A DNA stretch of 64,000 bases from Cardiocondyla obscurior (Eukaryota > Arthropoda > Insecta > Hymenoptera > Formicidae). Where the stretch lies: assembly GCF_019399895.1 (NCBI RefSeq), contig NC_091871.1:4803001-4867000 (forward strand). The letters run 5' to 3'. The notes beneath the pieces were generated by a model that was not told the origin of the DNA, ran no database searches, and was given only the letters and a program-made list of their open reading frames with translations. The position numbers and the translations under genes were made by a program. The stretch's first letter is position 1; each line of letters starts with the position of its first letter. Shown in pieces: positions 24,501-34,059 of this stretch.

Positions 24501-27500
24501 CGTCGTCCACAAAATTTACACAGAATTTATTTTTTCCTAGTCCGTACGCGGTACGTTGTATTCTGTTTAATTTAGAGAGCAACAACTTTTGCGTTCTGAA
24601 TACCGTGGTCATCGAAGTAAAGCTAAAAAAATTGGAGACGTAGCGATTGTCTAGTAATTTGTTTCTCAAAAGATCGGAAATGAGGCTCGTTTTTCCAACG
24701 GCGACGTCCCCGTACAAGAGGAAAGGCTTACGATACGTAATATGCTTTAAAAATATATGATTGTACTTAATGCTATTAACGCTTGGAATATAAATTTGAT
24801 TAAAATTACATATCTCGGGGATTTTTTCGCTTTTTAATAAATCGTTCCAATATTTCCAATTTCCGATACCTTTAAAGATATAAAAGTTATCTTGGATTAA
24901 GCCCTCGTTAGGCAGCGTTACTTCGAAATTTTTAATTACATCGGGTTTTTGATATTCCGTTTCTGTGCCGCTCCAAAACGACATGCAAAATGCGTTGAAT
25001 TTAGTTTGTAAGTCCTCGATTAAATTTCCACCGAATGTCCAAGCAACAGCAAAGATTAAAGCAGCCTGTGCCCAAGTGACGAAGTGGTGTTTTTTATCCG
25101 TCTCGTCGGCATTTTCACAAGCATCCTTCAGTATTATTTCAAATAAATTTATGGTTGATGTAACAAGGTGTAAATCCTGATTCATTAATATACCGCCATT
25201 ATTTTTTAAATAATTAAGACATGGATCTATCGCCCACTCAAACAGAGCATGTAATATTTTTTTATATTCGTCGTAAAATGGTTTGGCAATGTGAGAAAAA
25301 ACGTATGGTCTCCAGCCAATAGACTGCGTATCGATATAAATTATTCCGCATCGCGATATTATGCCGGGTGAAATTTCTATCGTGCTCGTTGTCTCGAAGA
25401 TAATCGACATTGATTCTACCGCGGGAAATCGTTCTCCGGATGTCAAATACAGCATTTTATTTTCATCGAGAATTGTATATATATTTTCCATCCACGTGCC
25501 GATTAAGTCTCCGTCGAATATTAACCATTTACGGTCTGTCGATGTATCTTCCATAAAACGGCGAAATATAGCGGTGCACAAACCGTCCTTCCAAATTCCA
25601 GTCTTATCGCACAGATGTCCAAAGAGCGCGTCGCTATCCATCACTCCCGGTACGATCGTTTCGAATTTTACCGTGGCACCAATTTTATTTTCTTGCTCGC
25701 GTAATAACGACAACGTTTCGGCGATGGTGCGCAACATTTCCGTTTTTCCACCCAAGGGATTGCTAAGAAGTATAAGCCCGCGACGTACGTACATTAATTC
25801 TATGATCTGTATAGCTTTCAATTTAAAGAGCGGATGGAGCGTTAAAAGTTTCTTTGCGCATACGCTTTCCAGAGCATTTAAAATTGCCGCACAGTCGAAA
25901 GGAAGCACGACAGTTTCCGGAAAAATATCTTGCACGATACTTTGAAAAGTTGGCACGTCGACGTTACATAACTGCGGAATATTTACGTGTATTATTGAAC
26001 TAAGCAGCAAGTTATATTCTTCATTTTCATCGGCGATATTTTGCTTCATGCTAATTGCGGTCGCGACGACAGTTTTCAGCGACGATATACTAAAGTCATA
26101 GCGATGTTTCTCTTCCAGATGTTCGGATAATAATTTGTAGCTGATAGTTAGCTTTACCGCTAAATTTTTCGCGTGACGAAATCCTCCGGCAAAGAACTCG
26201 ACTTCGGCAATTCGATTGATATCCGGTGTCGTCATTGATACAGAACGAAAGAGAAGTTTTAAGTTATCCGGCAAATCGACGTGTTCCGAATGCTCCGAAT
26301 TAATATTAACGCATATGTTTCCGTAGACGTTTAAGTTGACGTTGCAACCTTCGAAGCTTACGATTTTTAAATCAGACGACACCGCTTGTTTTATTTGCGT
26401 AAGATTCTGAGTAATCGCCGACAATAATTCCAGCTTTAATTTGTCGAAATTTTCGAAGCAAATCCACGCTCCGCAAGAAATCATTCCTTTAAATGACTGT
26501 ATAATGCAATCATAAGAGATGCTATTGCTGCAATTAATGACGTAAAATGGCTTGGCAATAATTTTCGTTAGGCTTTTTATCGTTTCCGTTTTACCGGTAT
26601 TTGTCGGACCTATGATACTACTGTACAAGTGATAACGATAAGCTTGCAATATTGTACGAAAGCATCTGTCAGTTAGGGGAGTATTAACAATGTTTTGTTG
26701 ATAATAATTATATTCGTATCCATACTTAATCGTCGTATCAAATAACGATATTTCAATAATTTTGTTATTAAAATAATATTTTAATTGCGCAACCCACTCG
26801 AAGTCTGTCCGCTCAACAGTATTATTTTTTAATAGCAGCTTTATAATTTCTTTATGAGCCAACATGACGGTGATTAATGACATTAAAAAATTCCTACGCT
26901 TTCGCGTTAAATCGTTTTTCAATTCGTTAGTTACTGAAATTATCCCGTTGACGTATGTCGCGAGTAAAGAATTTAACGTCGTGATGTTTAATGGCGCAAG
27001 ACATTTTTCTATGGAACAGGTCCAATAAAGTTGCAAACTACAAATTATCACCATACTTGGAAAATTGTCATTGGGAATCTGCGCTAAATTTCCATCGATC
27101 AAAGAATGATATTGCAAAATGTTTTCGTAAATTGTACTTTTCATCTCAGTTTCAAGCTGAATTAACCATTGCTCCTCGCACTTTATATCGGTGTACAAAG
27201 GTATACTATTATTTAAATATAACATCTCCCCGTAATGTCCAATGATACCTCGAATGCAATTAGATTTATTAAATTTTAATCGTTCTATACCGGCAAAACA
27301 TTTTGTTACAAGGATATACCGTTTCTCTGCAGCCGACTCGAATAATATTTTCTGAACCTCCGAGTCCTCGAGAAAGAAGAATCTCGTGAACGACAGTCTT
27401 TTAATATTTATGTAATCTTTTACGCCTCTGATCGCTTTTTCCAACTTTTCATTAGCTCTGTTTAAGATCTGTAGTAAATCCGAGGAATTTTTTATTTCGC

Positions 27501-30210
27501 GAAAACTTGGATTTTCCACGAATTTATTATTAATATTTAACAAAACGCTAGTTACTTCTAGATATAACGACGTTTCTTGACGTAAGCGTGTTTCTATTTG
27601 TGGATAAGAAAATATTGGCTGTAAATAGAGTTTACGGCGTTGCACTTGCGTCCACCGATCAAGGCTCTCTTGAATCCGTGCGAGGACATTGGAAAAATTA
27701 ATTAAGTCTGACAATATTGGCCTGACGAAATGAGACGCTCTCATTTCATCAATTTTGATAAGATGTTCGCTGAGAAGAGTTTCAATGTCACTCGCGTATT
27801 TAAAAGATACTATACCGGATTCTGCATCGGTCGACGTTTCGAACGATACCAGCTCCCATTTTTCAATCATCGCAGCCAGTTCCTGTTGAAGACGCAGCTC
27901 CTTATTAGCGCCCAGGCTTATAGCCTTGTACTTGTCGATGTTATCCATCAGATTCATATCGATCATTTTCTTTAAAGTTGTTCCTGCATTCGGTGTAAGA
28001 TCAAAATTGCAAATCGCGGACATCTCCTTCCAGTGGCGCGCATTCAAAGCCGGATTGCACATGCAAACCGCAAGCGGCACATAAACTTTAAACTCATTAA
28101 CATTATTAAGCGTTTGCCAACATAATTTCAGCGGCGCGGGCTGCTGCATCGGATCGGGATCGTCGGCAATGCCAGAAAACTTATACGACTTGTTCGCCGT
28201 CGCGTCCATTTTAATACGCGACTTCATTGTCTTGCTCATTTCCGTCATTTCGTCGAAATAATTCGTAGTTTTCTTCTCGATAACGGAAGCATCCAGGCAT
28301 TCAAATGGACCGTTTAACCACACAGAGTTGTCTCTTCGCCATTGGTGCACAGTAAATATAAGTTTATAGAACGGCATGATCGTTTCCTTCAGCTCGATTA
28401 TTTTTGGAAATTCCGTTTCGGGAAACTTGAAGAGCCTCTCCTCGCTATTAATAATCTGCATCTCGTCGTCTATACGTTTATACTTCTTGATCAGATCCTT
28501 ATAATGTTCCACGTATTCTCCAACCTTGCTCACGTCGTCCATATCGTCTAGAATGATAAGTTGCGGGAACATCGCGTCAACTTCTGAATTTAACGCGTTT
28601 ATTCTTCGTTGAAGATCCTCTTCTAGTTCGCTCTTCATAGCTTCGCACAGGGTGTTGTTCTGCGCAAATACCGGCTGAATATCGTGCAGCCAATTGATGG
28701 TGATTTTGTTTAAATCGATGTGCTCGTCCGTAAGTATAGTAATTTCCAACAGTTTGCTCAGCATGTAAATCGATTCCCGTATCTTTTGTTCCTGTTCCTT
28801 CATCAGTATTTTTGAAGCATACGACATACGTTCGCCCAACTGTATCAAAGAATTTGCGTCTCTTGGAATGTTCAAGGCGGTAGATTTTAGATCCTCAAAA
28901 TTCAAGCAGATCGAACGATTGAAATCTTGATGATACTTTACAAGCTCTGCCGTGAGAGCGTCTATAACGTCGCAGCAGATCTGCCTCAAAAATTCCTTGG
29001 CATCGTTCTGCTCTAATTTTCCCACGTTGTAATACAAATTCGAGAGCATGGAGTTCGTTTTGCTCAGATACTCGTTGTACATGCATATGTGCTCGAAGTA
29101 AATGTCAAAATTTGGTTGTTCAGAAGCCAAAGACTTCATTCGGTTTTTAGTACTGGACATGCATATATCGCTAAATTCCACGGAGATAGCCGCTACGTGT
29201 TCGTTCAGAGGATGAAATAACGCGTCCAAGATCTTTTGTAAATCACGATGAGACTTGTTAACGAACCAATCGGGAAGTATTATTTTTATAAACTTTTCTT
29301 TCGCATTGACGTTCAACCATTCTTCCAATGGCATCAAATCCTGGGCAATACCTTCAATATTTTGAATAATATTGTGGTATATCGAGAAAACCTCCGCCAC
29401 ATTTGGCTTTGTTACAAGTTGATCGCTTTCACATACTAGTTGGAATTCGATTTGGGGACAGAAACGGCCGTCTTTCATGGTATCTATTACGTGATCAATC
29501 GATCTCATCATTACACTAAGAATCTGTTGAACAAATACGTTTGTGAGGCATCGCATGAATTGAGACAGATGTTTCGCGGAGAGGCTCCTTAATAATTGCG
29601 ATCTCTGCACGGCTTTAAATGTTTCAGAATAAAATAGATTGGTGATCATTAAAGAGCCTCTCTTAATATCTTTAAGAGTCATATCTCGGAAACAGCACAG
29701 AGTTAACATTCCGAGTTCGTGATAACGTCTGAAGTCACAAATTACAGCGGGCAAAAAGTCGTATGCCGTATTCATTATATGTCTAATTAAAGAATAAGAG
29801 AGAAAATATTTCTTAGCAAACGAAATACGACGCTGTAAAAATAATGCACGATCATACATTTTGTTCTTATCAATAATGTTTCGCTTTAGATCACCAGGAA
29901 TATCGCGCTTTTCACGAACGGCGTGTTCCTGCCTATATGCTTTGCAGGATAATATGGATTTTAGTACAAAGTCTTTCATATTTTCAATATATATGTCTTT
30001 TACCTCATCTAATACCGAGTTTATGAAAGAAGCGTGTTTTTGCCTGTCCGTATGAGATATCAAGTTCAATATATTTCTTTTCCATTCTGCGGAAAATTCG
30101 GGGATGGAAATATTTTTCATGCAGCCTTTCAATCGGATTTGACTTGGCTGATTAAAATTTGGATATTGAGACACTGAAGAAGTTGATTTCGAAACCCAAT
30201 TCATTATCAC
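18562..30210 (-). CDS. Axonemal dynein heavy chain (inner-arm type), single exon, 3882 aa
   Basis: Motor subunit of ciliary/flagellar dynein. Order: tail and linker (about 1-1150), AAA1 with P-loop GPTNTGKT (about 1200), AAA2 NPLGGKT (about 1481), AAA3 GDVAVGKT (about 1833), AAA4 NVGTGRKS (about 2191), antiparallel stalk around a microtubule-binding region with DYWGPSKRILGDMNFL (about 2430-2740), AAA5/6, and a C-terminal domain ending WIKRGTALFCQIDN. Length and short tail resemble the DNAH7/DNAH3/DNAH12 single-headed inner-arm group, though assignment within it is uncertain. Two oddities: there is no intron over 11.6 kb, and the AAA1 Walker B reads CFENFDKL where dyneins normally have CFDEFNRI. 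The frame has no breaks. The first Met was taken; a second Met lies two codons later. Confidence 0.92.
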   Translation of the reverse strand: MIMNWVSKSTSSVSQYPNFNQPSQIRLKGCMKNISIPEFSAEWKRNILNLISHTDRQKHASFINSVLDEVKDIYIENMKDFVLKSILSCKAYRQEHAVREKRDIPGDLKRNIIDKNKMYDRALFLQRRISFAKKYFLSYSLIRHIMNTAYDFLPAVICDFRRYHELGMLTLCCFRDMTLKDIKRGSLMITNLFYSETFKAVQRSQLLRSLSAKHLSQFMRCLTNVFVQQILSVMMRSIDHVIDTMKDGRFCPQIEFQLVCESDQLVTKPNVAEVFSIYHNIIQNIEGIAQDLMPLEEWLNVNAKEKFIKIILPDWFVNKSHRDLQKILDALFHPLNEHVAAISVEFSDICMSSTKNRMKSLASEQPNFDIYFEHICMYNEYLSKTNSMLSNLYYNVGKLEQNDAKEFLRQICCDVIDALTAELVKYHQDFNRSICLNFEDLKSTALNIPRDANSLIQLGERMSYASKILMKEQEQKIRESIYMLSKLLEITILTDEHIDLNKITINWLHDIQPVFAQNNTLCEAMKSELEEDLQRRINALNSEVDAMFPQLIILDDMDDVSKVGEYVEHYKDLIKKYKRIDDEMQIINSEERLFKFPETEFPKIIELKETIMPFYKLIFTVHQWRRDNSVWLNGPFECLDASVIEKKTTNYFDEMTEMSKTMKSRIKMDATANKSYKFSGIADDPDPMQQPAPLKLCWQTLNNVNEFKVYVPLAVCMCNPALNARHWKEMSAICNFDLTPNAGTTLKKMIDMNLMDNIDKYKAISLGANKELRLQQELAAMIEKWELVSFETSTDAESGIVSFKYASDIETLLSEHLIKIDEMRASHFVRPILSDLINFSNVLARIQESLDRWTQVQRRKLYLQPIFSYPQIETRLRQETSLYLEVTSVLLNINNKFVENPSFREIKNSSDLLQILNRANEKLEKAIRGVKDYINIKRLSFTRFFFLEDSEVQKILFESAAEKRYILVTKCFAGIERLKFNKSNCIRGIIGHYGEMLYLNNSIPLYTDIKCEEQWLIQLETEMKSTIYENILQYHSLIDGNLAQIPNDNFPSMVIICSLQLYWTCSIEKCLAPLNITTLNSLLATYVNGIISVTNELKNDLTRKRRNFLMSLITVMLAHKEIIKLLLKNNTVERTDFEWVAQLKYYFNNKIIEISLFDTTIKYGYEYNYYQQNIVNTPLTDRCFRTILQAYRYHLYSSIIGPTNTGKTETIKSLTKIIAKPFYVINCSNSISYDCIIQSFKGMISCGAWICFENFDKLKLELLSAITQNLTQIKQAVSSDLKIVSFEGCNVNLNVYGNICVNINSEHSEHVDLPDNLKLLFRSVSMTTPDINRIAEVEFFAGGFRHAKNLAVKLTISYKLLSEHLEEKHRYDFSISSLKTVVATAISMKQNIADENEEYNLLLSSIIHVNIPQLCNVDVPTFQSIVQDIFPETVVLPFDCAAILNALESVCAKKLLTLHPLFKLKAIQIIELMYVRRGLILLSNPLGGKTEMLRTIAETLSLLREQENKIGATVKFETIVPGVMDSDALFGHLCDKTGIWKDGLCTAIFRRFMEDTSTDRKWLIFDGDLIGTWMENIYTILDENKMLYLTSGERFPAVESMSIIFETTSTIEISPGIISRCGIIYIDTQSIGWRPYVFSHIAKPFYDEYKKILHALFEWAIDPCLNYLKNNGGILMNQDLHLVTSTINLFEIILKDACENADETDKKHHFVTWAQAALIFAVAWTFGGNLIEDLQTKFNAFCMSFWSGTETEYQKPDVIKNFEVTLPNEGLIQDNFYIFKGIGNWKYWNDLLKSEKIPEICNFNQIYIPSVNSIKYNHIFLKHITYRKPFLLYGDVAVGKTSLISDLLRNKLLDNRYVSNFFSFTSMTTVFRTQKLLLSKLNRIQRTAYGLGKNKFCVNFVDDVNVTTVQKSEAHSVFDFLRQILSYNYCYDTNELSKVFVQDIMFTLAVTAGKINGIPPRFLRHFNTYMLSAPTTDNIFRTYFNVLLANLKKNLFAADVTGSVTTIVNATIDIYKSVIKTLRPVPNKMYYYFDMRDISRVINGCGLIQKESVETKITFIRLWAHEILRVFGDRILDESDKEWLFLRIRDTVKNNFKDSFEIAFDHLPKFENQITKDSFNDLMFGNFAETEKRRYEEIGLEALRNKVLAYLNEYNASVKKKRLNIVVCRYVLESLIKISRILSIPGGNVLMISNVGTGRKSTTSLAAFMQQQTMFETTVDSYYNINAWRDELKRVLRECGTLRKDVTYFMNERQIKNEFLNDLSCLLSTGEIPDLFSTEDRQSIIEMTRLHAQCGDRNVELSARSVMTYFTDECKNRLHLVLCFSPTSVAFRTYLCLYPNLAKHCTVNCYQTWPDQALLDIAVKYMKDVDAQEEIKADAAKICVQFHNNAKEMSLKYRELFDRSIHVTSSGFLHMLKLYTQLTSKKQKEIVASRNRYLAGLEKLELAAEQVEQMKATLTILKPQLELSAQQTVITMKEVENENVTVERATILVKQEEEIANKKAEIAGILKTECEADLAVAIPILEDAVIALNTLKPTDITLVKAMKNPPDTIKLVMAAVCVMLGVPPDRTIDPVTGKKFTDYWGPSKRILGDMNFLQNLKDYDKDNIEPAVMQIIKKTYMTDSSFVPHIVAKASSAAEGLCKWVRAMVSYDEVAKVVAPKKKKLAEAQNECDEAEAFLNEKRQTLAALNAKLAALNDSLRQTLQKKLNLEMEVATCTAKLVKAEKLIASLGGEKSHWMQCAHNLQMNYDSLVGDMLLSCGIIAYMASYNISFRDEMLIKWKEFMEVSKIMYTKTYDFISVLGTEIEINHWQLCGLSNNRFATENAIIMGNSKQWCLFIDSQNQINQWIKTMEKKNDLKVIKLTDFDYISIIEYNIEIGNPVLLEDVGEKLEIALESILLKNIYKNKDWYIDIGAKTVKYSQNFRFYITTRLSNPNYSVDTFGKLTIIDFSMPDGTLRDKLLDIVISKEKPELQEKFEALRIEDAAHKKVLQQQEDNILSTLSSTTTNILEDENAIQILDSSKNLTMSIVKKQETARAMTEYINKFRDAYLQFADHCAGLFCTLTTLSNLNHMYRFSFSWFIQLYITSIETSNRSVVLEKRLKFLKSSFTRNLHSSVCRSLFEKHKLLYSFLLCVKVLIDAQQITKEEVKYFVSSDPKNSNAILKSPPDWLPIEKWRQIYGLSNAVPSLHELAHDFHVNSAAWKKYCNAIPFQSHLVPSPWADRLTRFQKLMIIKIVRYDKVIVEIMRLIEDTMEDVFNTYPYFQISESYAESSCLTPIIFILPSYISPLSLVSEYASARGYSSKFISLSIGDKQQANAEVLLEKTRKEGGWIFLQNCHYAASWIPRLERICENLNLPDTSLDFRLWLSSYSTPDFPIGILQNSVKIALDYPLRLKQSLLRTYRSEPMRSKEFFEGCPGRDKEFSKLLYGLCFFHGIVRERRHFGPQGWNIPYDFGHAEFEISIRQLQNLINETESVPFDTLLYLIGECNYGGKIADRFDQRCLRHLLSSFCDPRVIENDKYSFSNCTEHSIPQRCEYRDIIVHINNLQLDASAEAFACDENALVRKDTAITREFLESISRLDEIKSSDREYAIEDEALQTIQEISSRLPNLFNIDEIQSRHPASSNEPLNAILIHEAKVTNDILSMIADSLSSVKSALNGETILTESLENISRELCKNQLPRFWKLIDVGIATRHLSNYINLLSKRVSFIRCWSESDSLPRVIQFDVLSCCKRFLSAALLAFSRRRGIPVEQTVLDLKVATNGDSMYNKEDVDTYYIHGLHLSGARWDTQRHVLIASSTNVFWYDMPPLRLTFSGEKRIIHRNVYECPIYISPIQRDDDGTVTAITNIKLKNYITSVPLETDSSHIYWIKRGTALFCQIDN

Positions 30211-30904
30211 AAGTACGTTTTTACACCGTTTATCACTGCGTAGAAATTTATAATATATACTATATGTATATAATCGATTGCTTCACACAGTAATTTCGTG
30301 AAATATTGCAAACAATGTTATAATATCCCATCCTTTTTTACGATAATTAATTAATACATTTAACACACAATGACAAATTACTATCGAGCAGTTTCACTGA
30401 TTTAAGAACATGTTTACAGAACGGAGCTTCTTTAGATACCATGAATGTTTTATCAATACATGTCTACAATTTCTGGATACACGTGCAAAGCAGAGCCCAG
30501 GATAATGTTATGTTAAAATACAAAATTAGATTTTTAAAATAGTGACATAAATTATTTAGTTATTGATGTTGCATTCAAGTTATGCGGAAAAAATTTTAAA
30601 GTTTATTATATTATTTTTACGAACCCGCATTTAATTATTTAATTATGCACAAATATATATGATACTATTATTATTATTATTATTATTAATAATAATCAGA
30701 TTAATATGCTATTGTTAAGTATTAATTTTTAGTACTCGGTTATTTCAATTATTTCTATTCATCATTTATTTTTGCCACTATTTTAAAGTGTCATGAATAG
30801 CTCCAATCAGGAAACATGTGCCATCTATTGGAAATATGACGATCTACTTGTCCTCATGTGTGTTTACTCTACTCCGGAATCGGTTGTAATACGAGGTTAG
30901 AAAT
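30211..30904. other. Divergent intergenic region dynein / CWC27
   Basis: AT-rich, with an (ATT)n run around 30667-30697. It should hold both promoters. No upstream dynein exon was found by eye. Confidence 0.5.
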
Positions 30905-33108
30905 ATGAGTAATATTTATATTCAAGAACCGCCTACCACAGGCAAAGTAAGTCTAAATTATTTTATTACTAAGTAAAATATAGACGTAAAATTATGTTAA
31001 TCTATAAAATTTTTTTCAAACAAAGAACTAAGTAAGTTAAGATGAAAATATGGTGTAACTCCTTTTACAGTATACAACATTATTTTTATCATTATTATTA
31101 TTATATTGTACGCGAATCAACTAAATGATGTAATCTTATTTTTTAATTAACTTTTTCTCTGTGTTAATAAATATAAATAGGTGGTAATGAAAACAACAGT
31201 TGGTGACATAGATCTGGAATTATGGACAAAGGAAGCTCCCAAGGCTTGTCGAAATTTTATCCAGCTTTGTATGGAGGGTTATTACAATGGTACAATATTT
31301 CACAGAATTGTAAAAGGCTTTATAGTACAAGGTGGAGATCCTACAGGTACAGGGGAAGGTGGTGAGAGCATATATGGACATCCCTTTAAGGTATAATAAT
31401 CAATAATTTTAACCATGATGTTATTTATTTTCTTAATATTTAATGATTTATATTATTTAATTGCAGGATGAATTTCACACAAGATTACGATTTTGCCGAA
31501 GAGGATTACTAGCTATGGCTAATGCTGGTAAAGATGATAATGGTTCTCAATTTTTTTTTACACTAAGTGCAACACCAGAGTTACAAAGTAAGCATACTAT
31601 TTTCGGCAAAGTAACTGGGGAAACAATTTACAACATGCTTAAGTTGGAAGATGCACTTGTTGACAAAGTAATTATTTAATGTATATACCGTGTTTTTTTT
31701 ATATACTAGATACTATAAAGCGTTTCCTTTGCATGCATTATTTACTATTAATTTTAGGATAGAAATATAGTTTATATGTAATTTTATAATAATTACAATA
31801 ATTGAATTTTAGAACGACAGACCTCAGTATCCTCAAAAAATTTTAAAAACGGAAGTTTTACATAATCCATTTCAAGATATTATTCCAAGAATAGATTCTG
31901 AAAGGAAAGAAGACAATAGAGAAAAAAAGAAGAAGAAGAATGCTGGCGTAAAGTAAGATAATTATACAGTTTTAAATAATAATGTCAATTTTTTTTTAAT
32001 ATGTAAATGTGTTAGGAATTTTAAACTACTATCGTTTGGGGAAGAAGCTGAGGAAGACGAAGAAGAATCATCAGTTTTAAACAAGCAATATAGCGGTAAA
32101 GGAAAATCAGCGCATGATTGTTTATCTGATCCAAAGCTAAGCTCACAATCTATGGTCGAACCTGACGCACCACCAAGTAAGAAAATGAAAGAGGATCCTA
32201 GCAACGATTGGGAGAGTGATGTTGAAACAAAAACTCCGGAAGAATTGGCGGTTTTACAAGAAGAAAAAGAGTGAGTTACATATAATTAATATATTAATCA
32301 AAAATTTATTTAACAAAATAGTTATGTATACTATATTATGATAATAGAGCCATAAAGGAGAGAATTAAGAATAAATTGAAGGATTCTAAAAAGGTTTCCC
32401 AATCGAAACCACAAATCGAGAGTGATAAAACAAAAGATGAAGATACAAATGAAAATGTGGAAACTGAAGAATATTATTTGGGAAAGGATCGAGATGACGA
32501 ACGCAAGAAAAAGGCGTACGTAATTATATAGACTTTAAGATAGATATGAAATAAATTTATAGAATACAATTATAAGTATTTATATTGTTAAAAATTTGAT
32601 TTGCAGCGAAGCTATAAGAAAAGAAATACGAGATTTAAAGCGCAGCGTACAAAACGAGAAGAAAGAAAAAGAGGTGGATCGAAAGCAACAAATTGAAAAG
32701 GAAGAAAATAAGTCTGAAATAATGAAAGAATACATGGATACGCAAGAAAAATACAAAAAAGCTAAGGAAAAATTACCTAAAAAGGGCAAAACACGCGAAG
32801 ATTTCACGATGGAGTTATTCAAACAATTTAAGAATAAACTTCACAATGCTAAAGAACATACGAAGGATAATACTACGAGTTCCGATAAAAAGATATCGAA
32901 AGATACGGAAGACGATGATCCGCATGACGAATCTTGGTTGACACACGCTTTACAATGCGAGGAAAAAGCTCCAGTGCTGGCTAAAGACGCAAGTACAAAA
33001 GATGATGATTGGTTTGAAATTTATGATCCTCGAAATCCATTAAATAAACGACGAAGAGGAGAAAAATCTCACAAATCTATAGGCGATAAAAGTAAAAGTT
33101 ATTTATAA
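30905..33108 (+). CDS. CWC27: Spliceosome-associated cyclophilin CWC27, 7 exons, 505 aa
   Basis: Cyclophilin-type component of the activated spliceosome (family knowledge). Exons: 30905-30946, 31181-31390, 31467-31667, 31813-31952, 32016-32270, 32348-32515, 32607-33108. All are GT/AG, 506 codons with stop. The N-terminal MSNIYIQEPPTTGK and the cyclophilin core (FHRIVKGFIVQGGDP, DNGSQFFFT, KHTIFGKVTG) identify it. The residue equivalent to the cyclophilin A active-site Trp121 is Glu (ELQSKH), which fits CWC27 being a poor or inactive isomerase. The C-terminal two thirds is charged and disordered, and the last exon has a conserved DDDWFEIYDPRNPLNKRRR block. Slightly longer than human (472). Confidence 0.95.
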
Positions 33109-34059
33109 TTATTATATAACATATGTGATTAATTGTTTTTGACTAATTAAAAACTCCAGGCATAAAGAATAAGTGTATATAAGTATATAAAGTAGAAATA
33201 ATATGTAAATTAATAAATAATAAAATAACTAATAAAATATACTTTAAATATATTCATTAATCTTGATTCTAGAAACCTAGCATTATAATTCTTTTGATGT
33301 TAATGAAGAGTAAAATGTGATACTTTAAAATAATTTTGTTATCTAAGCACGTTTAGTTTTGTTGGGAGCCTTTAGCAGAATTGCTAATAGCACATTTGTT
33401 AAATATACACGTGTAAGAAAAAAAAAAAATTAATGTTAAAAATTTTAGAATTTATCTTGTAAGGCGAACAAATTACTTTAACAGTTTGTGTTATTACGCA
33501 TTATACACGACACGTACAACGATATTACACGCGTGACAAATCCTGTGTCAATAGACTGTTAATCGAGGCTTCTTTAATTCGCGAGTATTAAAGCGCGATA
33601 AGACGCTGATACAAAGTATGGTATGTTCGTTCGCAGATTCAGTCGATCTGTCGGCGGCGACCAATGCAGATCACGCGTATTGTTTGATTTCGCGATAATA
33701 GATTGAATGCAATTAGCGTATCATCGCTCTGAAAACATTTGTTCGATAACTTCTCGTAATTTTTTTTCCATCTCATTGGAAAGAAAAGTGAATTATGAAT
33801 ATAGATTAATGCATAAAATGAGAACTTGTGTTAAATCAACGTTAAATTCTCGACGTGGTGTTGCGAGGAACCGGAATCCTTTAAACTACAGTTAACATCA
33901 TTGCAAGTGATTTGATAATTTAATGTTGCATAATATAATATAATTGTAAAAAAAACTAATTAGCAGAGTGTGTACGTTTCGTCTCCGGAGAAGAAAGCTG
34001 GATCTTCCTGTTTCTAAAGTTCTAAGTGAGCGGGTCTATGCCGCGATTTTTCAAGGAAA
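33109..34059. promoter_or_regulatory. CWC27 3' end and promoter/5' UTR of the next gene
   Basis: The left half is AT-rich with polyadenylation-type motifs. The stretch 33600-33700 is CpG-richer and includes the initiator-like ATTCAGTCG. It probably contains the start site of the gene beginning at 34060. No separate gene seen. Confidence 0.4.

Noticed and set aside
18562..30210. Many plus-strand frames of 60-194 codons antisense to the dynein gene
   Set aside because: They are shadows of a single long coding frame; none has a recognisable domain.
34038..34040. ATG at 34038 as start of the APD1-4-like gene
   Set aside because: It gives phase 2 at the exon 1 donor, which does not join the exon 2 frame; the ATG at 34060 does.
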